Part shown: positions 1-5,506 of the stretch, piece by piece
Numbering within the stretch: the first letter of the stretch is position 1
Layout: the number at the start of each line of letters is the position of its first letter
Assembly: GCA_020442965.1 (NCBI GenBank)
Contig: JAGRJB010000508.1
Coordinates: 1-5,899, forward strand
Length of the DNA: 5,899 nt
Direction of reading: 5' to 3'
From: Pseudomonadales bacterium
Lineage (GTDB): Bacteria; Pseudomonadota; Gammaproteobacteria; Steroidobacterales; Steroidobacteraceae
Program-made: the position numbers and the translations under genes
Notes under the pieces: model-generated
Databases searched by the model: none
Told to the model about the DNA's origin: nothing
Seen by the model: only the letters and a program-made list of their open reading frames with translations

Positions 1-27
1 ATGGCATACTTCGGTCGATGTCCATGA
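1..27 (+). CDS. Possible 3' tail of an upstream gene (frame 1, ending in TGA)
   Basis: Frame 1 reads from the window edge to TGA at 25-27 (last residues AYFGRCP), and that stop overlaps the ATG at 24 as ATGA, a common junction in tightly packed operons. If real, this would be the end of a gene co-transcribed with xdhC, and a molybdenum hydroxylase subunit would be a natural candidate. Eight codons are too few to identify anything, and the ATG at position 1 may be an internal methionine or mean nothing. Confidence 0.2.
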   Translation: MAYFGRCP

Positions 28-1145
28 CTTCGATACATCGTCTATTGCCGCTACTCGAGCGTTGCCGCCACCGTGGCGAAACGCCCGTGCTAGCCACTGT
101 ACTGAGAACGGCCGGTTCGACTTACGGCAAGCCGGGAGCGCAGCTGTTGATTGCGCCGAGCGGCGAATACGCCGGCTTGCTCTCAGGCGGCTGCCTGGAG
201 GGCGATCTGCGGGAACGCGCGGTCGATGTTCGTACGAGCGGCCGGGCAACGATCGTCAGCTATGACATGCGATCGGCAGACGATGAGCTATTTGGGCTTG
301 GCGCAGGCTGCGAAGGTGCAATGGACATCCTGTTGAGCCGGGCGGGTGCGGTGGAATCCTGGGAGCCGCTCGCCTCGCTCGGCAAAGCGTATCGATCCGA
401 ACTACCCGCCGTCGCCGCGTTGATCGTCGAGTCAGCCGATCCGGCGGTTGCACCGGGTCGCACCTATGTGGAGACGCCCGCTGCCGCTCACGCGGTCGAT
501 GCGGCGGCCGAGATTGCAGATTGGTACATCGCGCTCAGAGCGGCGATGCGCACTGCCAGCACGGCTTCGGCACATCCACCAGAGGTCTCCTGGTTCGAGC
601 ACGAAGAGCCGCGACTACGCGCACTGCTGCTGCCGCTGCAACTGCCACCACGGCTACTAATTGCCGGCGCGGGACCGGACGCGCGGCCCGTTGTTGAGCT
701 CGCGGCATTTCTAGCCTGGCGAGTGACCGTCGTGGATCATCGGGCCGCCTATGCCGATCCGGCTCGATTTGCACTGGGTACCGAGGTCCTGGAGCTGCGG
801 CCACACGAACTCAGCGCAGAGATTCCACTGGATCGGTACGACGCTGCCGTGGTCATGAGCCATCACCTGGATTCCGACCTCGCCTACTTACGCGCGCTCG
901 CCGCGACGCGGGTACCGTATGTTGGCTTGTTAGGACCGGCCGCGCGCCGCGAGCGACTGCTACGGGATCTCGGCCCTGCCGCTGCGGCGCTACAGCCGCG
1001 ACTGCGCGCGCCTGTCGGGCTCGACATTGGCGGGAGGGCACCGGAATCGATCGCGATGGCAATTGTCGGTGAGATCCACGCGACGCTGGCCGGTCGCGAA
1101 GGACGACCGTTTACACAAACTGCCGCTCGAACGGCGGACACTTGA
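18..1145 (+). CDS. xdhC: XdhC/CoxI family molybdenum-hydroxylase maturation factor
   Basis: Proteins of this family act in the cytoplasm on the molybdenum cofactor, helping to sulfurate it and deliver it into xanthine dehydrogenase or CoxL-type hydroxylases; they are not the oxidoreductase itself. The 375-residue protein has both expected halves. The N-terminal XdhC/CoxI domain shows GSTYGKPGA (33-41), SGGCLEGDL (56-64, with Cys59) and GAGCEG (95-100, with Cys98). The C-terminal Rossmann domain shows GAGPDARPV (217-225), an Asp at the end of the second strand (D240), MSHHLDSDL (280-288), GLLGPAARRERLL (303-315) and the late GLDIGGRAPESIAMAIV stretch (334-350). Start: ATG at 18 and ATG at 24 are both possible, and the frame is open to the window edge. 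The 24 start would overlap by ATGA a possible upstream gene ending at 27. No ribosome binding site is visible. Its target enzyme is presumably outside the window; the link to the CoA genes downstream is unclear. Family assignment is firm, the specific target unknown. Confidence 0.93.
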   Translation: MSMTSIHRLLPLLERCRHRGETPVLATVLRTAGSTYGKPGAQLLIAPSGEYAGLLSGGCLEGDLRERAVDVRTSGRATIVSYDMRSADDELFGLGAGCEGAMDILLSRAGAVESWEPLASLGKAYRSELPAVAALIVESADPAVAPGRTYVETPAAAHAVDAAAEIADWYIALRAAMRTASTASAHPPEVSWFEHEEPRLRALLLPLQLPPRLLIAGAGPDARPVVELAAFLAWRVTVVDHRAAYADPARFALGTEVLELRPHELSAEIPLDRYDAAVVMSHHLDSDLAYLRALAATRVPYVGLLGPAARRERLLRDLGPAAAALQPRLRAPVGLDIGGRAPESIAMAIVGEIHATLAGREGRPFTQTAARTADT

Positions 1146-1209
1146 TTCGTCAATCCGTCGTAGCACTTCGGTACACTCAACATTCGTTGCGGCCGCTACT
1201 CTAACCACA

Positions 1210-2433
1210 TTGACCCGACCTATTCTGCAAGGCATGCGCATCATCGAAGGCTCCGCGTTCGTCGCCGCGCCGTTGGGTGGCATGACGCTCGCGCAGCTCG
1301 GGGCCGACGTGATCCGCTTCGATCCGATCAATGGCGGTCTCGATGCCCATCGCTGGCCCGTCACGGCCGATGGCGAAAGCCTGTTCTGGGCGGGCATGAA
1401 CAAGGGCAAGAAGTCGGTGATGATCGATCTCGCCAGACCGGAAGGACAGGAACTGATCGCGGCGCTGATCACTGCACCTGGCCCCGAGTGCGGAATTTTT
1501 CTGACCAATTTCCCGGCACGCGGCTGGCTCGCGTACGACAGCTTGCGGCAGCGACGCGACGATCTCATCTATGTGAACGTGACTGGCGACCGCCACGGCG
1601 GCTCGCAAGTCGACTACACCGTCAATCCGCGGGTCGGCTTGCCAGCCTTGACGGGCAACACTGACGGCCCGCCGATCAATCACGTTCTGCCAGCCTGGGA
1701 TCACATCACTGGACAAATGGCGGCGGTTGCATTGTTAGCAGCCGAACGGCATCGTCGACTTGCGGGCGAGGGCCAGTACGTGCGGGTCGCGCTACTGGAC
1801 GTCGCCCTCGCAACGCTGGGTAACATGGGCTTCATCAGTGAAGTGGAGATCAACAACGCGGATCGCGATCGTCACGGCAACCACCTGTACGGCGCGTTTG
1901 GGCGCGACTTCAGCACCCGCGACGGCCGCCGCCTCATGGTCGTGGCGCTAACCAAGCGGCAATGGAACAACCTGTGCCGCGCCACCCGGCTAGCAACCGA
2001 ATTCGCGGCGGCCGCGGCCCGCGTCGACGCCAGTTTGGACTTGCAGCTCGAGGGCGACCGATTCCGAGCTCGCGCCGCACTGGCGATCGTGCTCGAATCG
2101 TGGCTTGCGGTGCGCGACTACGCCGCGATTGAAGCAGTGTTTCGAGCGGCCGACGTGTGCTTCGGCCCCTATCAAACTGTACGGGAATTGCTCGCTAACG
2201 ACCCTGAGGCGCAAACGACCAACCCGCTATTGTCGATACAGACGCAGCCCGGCATCGGCCGCTACCGAATGCCAGGATCGCCGCTGTTCTTTTCTCGCAG
2301 CGCCCACGAGGACGCGATCGCAGCGCCACGCCTGGGCGAGCACACCGATGAAGTACTGGCAACGATTGGCGGGTTGACGGCCGCCGAGATCGGCAAGTTG
2401 CGCGCGAGCGGAATCGTCGCCGGGCCGACTTGA
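1210..2433 (+). CDS. mct: 2-methylfumaryl-CoA isomerase (mesaconyl-CoA C1-C4 CoA transferase), CaiB/BaiF family
   Basis: Mct moves CoA within one molecule, converting 2-methylfumaryl-CoA (mesaconyl-C1-CoA) to 3-methylfumaryl-CoA (mesaconyl-C4-CoA), EC 5.4.1.3. It is a cytosolic step of the second cycle of the 3HP bicycle and needs no free acid acceptor. The protein has the class III CoA-transferase layout: an N-terminal GMRIIEGSAFVAAPLGG strand-loop (8-24), NKGKKSV (64-70), the catalytic aspartate expected in AWDHITGQM (D164), then AAERHRRLAGEGQYVRVAL, LYGAFGRDF (227-234) and a C-terminal GIGRYRMPGSPL (348-359) and LGEHTDEVL (375-383). These blocks match the Chloroflexus Mct sequence as I remember it far better than formyl-CoA or carnitine CoA transferases. 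Start: TTG at 1210 gives 407 residues, close to the family length as I recall it, and keeps the residues before GMRIIEG; ATG at 1234 would remove them. An upstream ATG at 1027 keeps the frame open but would overlap xdhC by about 119 bases, so I reject it. The gene lies 64 bases after xdhC and 16 before the next gene. Confidence 0.88.
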   Translation: MTRPILQGMRIIEGSAFVAAPLGGMTLAQLGADVIRFDPINGGLDAHRWPVTADGESLFWAGMNKGKKSVMIDLARPEGQELIAALITAPGPECGIFLTNFPARGWLAYDSLRQRRDDLIYVNVTGDRHGGSQVDYTVNPRVGLPALTGNTDGPPINHVLPAWDHITGQMAAVALLAAERHRRLAGEGQYVRVALLDVALATLGNMGFISEVEINNADRDRHGNHLYGAFGRDFSTRDGRRLMVVALTKRQWNNLCRATRLATEFAAAAARVDASLDLQLEGDRFRARAALAIVLESWLAVRDYAAIEAVFRAADVCFGPYQTVRELLANDPEAQTTNPLLSIQTQPGIGRYRMPGSPLFFSRSAHEDAIAAPRLGEHTDEVLATIGGLTAAEIGKLRASGIVAGPT

Positions 2434-2449
2434 TACCGCTTTTTGGACA

Positions 2450-3487
2450 ATGGCCTCTGGACTAACGATGCTGCCGCCAGCAGCCACTCGGATCAGCGTA
2501 ACAGGTCCGCATTTCGAGGACCTTGAGCGCGGTATGGTATATGACGCGCCGGCAGTCACGCTGACGGAAGGTCATGCGGCACTGTACCAGGCCATCACGG
2601 GAGATCGGCTGCGACTGGCGCTCGACCATCACCTGTCGCGTCGCGTCACCGGGCAGAACCGCCCATTGGCGCATCCGATGTTGGCGATCAACCTGGCGAT
2701 CGGGCAAACCACCTGGGCGTCGCAGCGAGTCAAAGCCAATCTGTTCTATCGTGGGCTGGTCTTGTTGCGGCCGATCTTCTTAGGCGACACGCTGCACACA
2801 CACAGCCGCATCGTGGCACTCAGGCAAAACGCAACCAAACCGGGACGTCCGGCAACGGGCATCGTCGCGCTCGAGATGACGACCCACAATCAAGACGACG
2901 AGACAGTACTGCATTTTTGGCGCTGCCCGATGATTCCGTGTCGTGCGGCGGACGCCGTCACAGGCCATGCGGACGATCTTGAGAGCGTCGGCCGACACCC
3001 GAACGACGCCGAGTTGCGCGCCGTTGTACCGCCGAACTGGCGGCTCTCAGACCTAACAACCGAGCGCACTTCCGATCGCCTGCCGCTCACCGCGGGCACG
3101 CGTCTCGCCATTGCAGCGCGCGACACCGTGACGAGCGCGCCAGAGCTGGTGCGCCTGACGCTCAACCTGGCCATGGCCCATACTGATGCCCAACTGTCGT
3201 ATCTTGGCGAGCGTCTCGTTTACGGTGGTCACACCATCTCGATCGCCTTCGCGCAAGTGACGCGGGCTATTCCAACGCTCATCACCGTCATCGCCTGGGG
3301 TGCCTGCGACCACATCGCGCCGGTCATCGAGAATGACCGGCTTCGCACCGAGGTCACGATTGTCGCAGTCGAGCCCCTATCGCGCGGGCGCCTGTTGCGT
3401 CTACACATCGAAACTTTCGCGTCTCGCAGCGAACCAGAACAAGAAACCAAAGTCCTGGACTGGCATTTGATCGCCTGGTCCACTTAG
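2450..3487 (+). CDS. mch: MaoC-type double-hotdog hydratase, probable mesaconyl-C1-CoA hydratase (Mch-like)
   Basis: Mch reversibly hydrates mesaconyl-C1-CoA to (2R,3S)-beta-methylmalyl-CoA (EC 4.2.1.148) in the ethylmalonyl-CoA pathway and 3HP bicycle. The 345-residue product has two hotdog halves, near the usual Mch length. The first carries TLTEGHAALYQAITGD (37-52), NLFYRGLVLLRPIFLGDTL (97-115) and VALRQN (122-127). The second carries LNLAMAHTD (238-246) and GERLVYGGHTIS (253-264). LTEG...ALY, GDTL, LRQN and VYGGH blocks recall Chloroflexus Mch. Aligning the second half with the hydratase-2 motif (GDxNPxHxD) puts Asn239 at the aspartate, His244 at the histidine and Asp246 at the last aspartate; the first half lacks the histidine. 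The adjacent mct supports a C5 dicarboxyl-CoA substrate, and the 16-base gap suggests co-transcription. ATG at 2468 is an alternative start. The protein differs enough that hydration of mesaconyl-C4-CoA, or of another branched enoyl-CoA, remains possible. I am sure of the fold and fairly sure of the pathway, less so of the exact substrate. Confidence 0.72.
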   Translation: MASGLTMLPPAATRISVTGPHFEDLERGMVYDAPAVTLTEGHAALYQAITGDRLRLALDHHLSRRVTGQNRPLAHPMLAINLAIGQTTWASQRVKANLFYRGLVLLRPIFLGDTLHTHSRIVALRQNATKPGRPATGIVALEMTTHNQDDETVLHFWRCPMIPCRAADAVTGHADDLESVGRHPNDAELRAVVPPNWRLSDLTTERTSDRLPLTAGTRLAIAARDTVTSAPELVRLTLNLAMAHTDAQLSYLGERLVYGGHTISIAFAQVTRAIPTLITVIAWGACDHIAPVIENDRLRTEVTIVAVEPLSRGRLLRLHIETFASRSEPEQETKVLDWHLIAWST

Positions 3488-3496
3488 GCGCTATCA
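3468..3496. other. Bulged inverted repeat across the convergent stop codons
   Basis: The arms TGATCGCCT (3468-3476) and AGGCG-CT-ATCA (3486-3496) can pair as 9 base pairs with a 2-base bulge (3491-3492) and a 9-base loop. The structure covers both stop codons, TAG of the plus-strand hydratase gene and TGA of the minus-strand dehydrogenase gene, which end only 6 bases apart. It may help end transcription from both sides, but neither strand has a T tract after it, so it is not a standard intrinsic terminator. The pairing can be seen; the role is a guess. Confidence 0.3.
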
Positions 3497-5128
3497 ACTC
3501 GCGCGAGCCAGCAGATCGCGGGCAATGACCTTGAGCGCGAGCGTCTCTTCCGCACCCTCGAAGATGGACAGGACGCGTGCATCGACAAACAGACGACCGG
3601 CAACGGTCTCTTCTGCGTAGCCCATGCCACCGTGCATTTGCATCGCATCTCGCGTAATCCACTCCGCTGTACGGCAGGCAAAGAACTTGGTCAGGCTAGC
3701 TTCACGGCCGTCGGCACCGGCATCGAGGCGGCGCGCGACCGCGTAACTAAACTGACGCGAGGCGGTCAACCACGCCGCCATGCGCGCAAATTGGACACTC
3801 GTCAGTGGGTAGTCGGCTATCGGTCGACCAAACACGCGCCGGCCGGTTGCGTACCGCATGGCTTCGTTGAAAGCCGCGTGCATCACGCCGTTGGCGCGCG
3901 CCGCAGTCTGCAAACGTCCGCCGACCATGCCGGTCATCGTGAGATAGAAGCCCCGCCCTTCGCCTTGCGCTTCGCCAATCAGCGCGTCGGCGGGCACTAT
4001 GAACTCCTCGAAAAACAACTCGAACGAGTGCATGCCGCGGTACCCCAGCGTCGGAATCGCACGCCCAATCAGCCGGCCACCCAAGGGCGACTGATACTCG
4101 AACTGGTGCCCCGCGAAGGGCGGCTTCTCCACCAGCAGCACCGACAAGCCCTTGTGGCCGAGTGACGCGTTGGCGTCGGTGCGCGTCACGACCAACAACA
4201 CGTCCGCACGCCCGGCAAACGTGCACCAGGTCTTGGTGCCGTCCAGTTGCCAGCCGCTTGATACACGCGTGCCGCGGAACTTGAGATTGGCAACGTCGGA
4301 CCCATGATCCGGCTCCGTGATCGAAATGGCGCAGAGCTTTTCGCCGCTCGCAAGCGCCGGGAGCCAGCGCGACTGTTGATCAGCGGTACCGCCCGCCAGA
4401 AGTGCGCGCGCCATGATCTCGGGGCGAGTGATCAGGCTGCCCGCCGCACCCAGCGATGCCTGCGATAGCGCTTCAGTAACGACTAACATCGCGATCGTAT
4501 CGGAGCAATCGTCGGGCTGAAGGCCCCCGAAACGCTGCGGGATCGAAACGCCGAACAAGCCGAGCGCAGCGGCGTCGCGCAGCAACTCAGCCGGAATATC
4601 GAGATCGCCACGGTGAATCGACTGCGCGTGCGGCAGCACGCTCTCGCTCGCAAATTTGCTGAACGCGTCGCCCATTAGTTCGTGATCGTGATCGAGGAGC
4701 GACGGCGGCAGGACACCGTGACGGGCTACTAGCGCGCGACCAATGGCCGCGAGCACGCTGCTCGACTGCGCGGCCGCCAAAGCCGGATCAGCGGCGGGCG
4801 CGAATGCCAGCACGTCGCTCAAGGCAAGGCCAAACTCCGTTGGACGTGCGCTCCAGCGCGTGCAGCAGCGCTGCAGCGCCTCGGCGGCAAATAGGTTCGC
4901 CAAGGGTAACGACAATTCGTCCGTCGCACCCATGGCATACGCCAACACTGCGTCGGCTGCCGCCAGTTCCGCCGCACACCACGCAAGCTCGTAACACGGC
5001 AACTGCAGTTCGTCGAGCTTGACTGCAGCGAGGTCGCCATCGCGGCCGAGCGCCTGCGAACGCAAAAAGGACGCGCTACCGTTCAATACGACACGGGCGG
5101 CAGCTACGCGCGCTGCCGCCGCGCTCAT
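3494..5128 (-). CDS. mcd: Acyl-CoA dehydrogenase with N-terminal extension, probable (2S)-methylsuccinyl-CoA dehydrogenase
   Basis: Mcd is a flavoenzyme that oxidizes (2S)-methylsuccinyl-CoA to mesaconyl-C1-CoA (EC 1.3.8.12), passing electrons to electron-transferring flavoprotein; it belongs to the ethylmalonyl-CoA pathway. The protein has 544 residues, against about 380-400 for ordinary acyl-CoA dehydrogenases. Residues 1 to about 145 form an alanine-rich, helical extension, a known Mcd trait. The dehydrogenase core follows: helical N-domain from about 148, FAD/substrate strand AISITEPDHGSD (267-278), GTKTWCTFAGRADVLLV (297-313), KGLSVLLVEKPPF (326-338), LGYRGM (361-366), RVFGRPI (431-437), QMHGGMGYAEE (497-507) and IFEGAEETLALKVIAR (522-537). 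Glu524 in FEG sits where the catalytic base lies in short- and medium-chain enzymes. The KTW...GRAD, KGLS...EKP and LGYRGM blocks recall Rhodobacter Mcd. The ATG overlaps the stop of the upstream small gene as ATGA, pointing to translational coupling. The stop faces the hydratase gene 6 bases away. A dehydrogenase for another branched acyl-CoA is the main alternative. Confidence 0.75.
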   Translation of the reverse strand: MSAAAARVAAARVVLNGSASFLRSQALGRDGDLAAVKLDELQLPCYELAWCAAELAAADAVLAYAMGATDELSLPLANLFAAEALQRCCTRWSARPTEFGLALSDVLAFAPAADPALAAAQSSSVLAAIGRALVARHGVLPPSLLDHDHELMGDAFSKFASESVLPHAQSIHRGDLDIPAELLRDAAALGLFGVSIPQRFGGLQPDDCSDTIAMLVVTEALSQASLGAAGSLITRPEIMARALLAGGTADQQSRWLPALASGEKLCAISITEPDHGSDVANLKFRGTRVSSGWQLDGTKTWCTFAGRADVLLVVTRTDANASLGHKGLSVLLVEKPPFAGHQFEYQSPLGGRLIGRAIPTLGYRGMHSFELFFEEFIVPADALIGEAQGEGRGFYLTMTGMVGGRLQTAARANGVMHAAFNEAMRYATGRRVFGRPIADYPLTSVQFARMAAWLTASRQFSYAVARRLDAGADGREASLTKFFACRTAEWITRDAMQMHGGMGYAEETVAGRLFVDARVLSIFEGAEETLALKVIARDLLARAS

Positions 5129-5487
5129 TTGTTAGCGAGCTCGAGTGACATGTCCTCCACGCTGGAATCACTCGTCTGACGCTGCAAGGCCTCGACCTCT
5201 TGCTGCAGCGATCGCAGTACGCGAGCGAGATACTCGAGATGCCATTGTCCGCGCTCACGTGCCGCATCCACGGCTGGGCGAAAGCTGTCGATCTCTTGCC
5301 GGCGCAACACCTCGTGTTGCTCCAGAATTCGCTCGACGGTGTCGAGCCGCTCGCGCGTCACGGCCAATTCGGCGGTAACTGCCATGACGATCGACAGCAA
5401 TCGATCGACATCGGGCTGCGAGAAGAAATGCGGGCGTTTGCCTTGCGCCGCCGCATTCGCCAGTTTGAGGATAGTCAGGTGATCCAT
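5125..5487 (-). CDS. Small helical protein of unknown function, coupled to the dehydrogenase gene
   Basis: This 120-residue product has no signal peptide, membrane segment or catalytic motif that I can see, and I do not recognise a named family. The sequence is highly charged and looks almost entirely helical. PDVDRLLSIVMAVTAELAVT (25-44) continues into RERLDTVERILEQHEVLRRQEID (45-67) with hydrophobic residues spaced as in a coiled coil. A second helix, GQWHLEYLARVLRSLQQEVEALQRQ (80-104), could pack against it as a hairpin or dimer. The last 16 residues are polar. Start: ATG at 5487 is preferred, because the in-frame alternative at 5550 lies inside the methyltransferase gene. The gap to that gene's stop is 19 bases, and the stop overlaps the dehydrogenase ATG by ATGA. 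The tight coupling suggests a partner or stability factor for the dehydrogenase, but this is inference. Confidence 0.8.
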   Translation of the reverse strand: MDHLTILKLANAAAQGKRPHFFSQPDVDRLLSIVMAVTAELAVTRERLDTVERILEQHEVLRRQEIDSFRPAVDAARERGQWHLEYLARVLRSLQQEVEALQRQTSDSSVEDMSLELANK

Positions 5488-5506
5488 GATGGTCTGCCGA
5501 TCGATC

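Noticed and set aside
1172..1177. TACACT as a -10 element for an mct promoter
   Set aside because: The nearest -35-like sequence (TTGATT, 1142-1147) is 24 bases away, and nothing matches at 16-18 bases.
1189..1196. GCGGCCGC palindrome between xdhC and mct
   Set aside because: An isolated 8-base palindrome is expected by chance in GC-rich DNA; there is no extended symmetry or second copy.
1027..1209. Upstream extension of mct to the ATG at 1027
   Set aside because: It would overlap xdhC by about 119 bases, and the added residues (Arg/Ser/Thr-rich) do not resemble a CoA-transferase N-terminus.
990..1568. 192-codon open frame on the minus strand
   Set aside because: It lies opposite the end of xdhC and the start of mct, both with clear family motifs, and its product is Arg/Ser-rich with no recognisable domain, as expected of an antisense frame in high-GC DNA.
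1201..1716. 171-codon open frame on the minus strand
   Set aside because: It is entirely antisense to the conserved N-terminal part of mct and shows no domain.
3632..4165. 177-codon open frame on the plus strand
   Set aside because: It is antisense to the conserved dehydrogenase core and rich in Arg and His with no motif.
5388..5412. Repeated GATCGACA-like words within the small helical gene
   Set aside because: These are two short imperfect copies inside a coding region, consistent with codon use rather than a repeat array.
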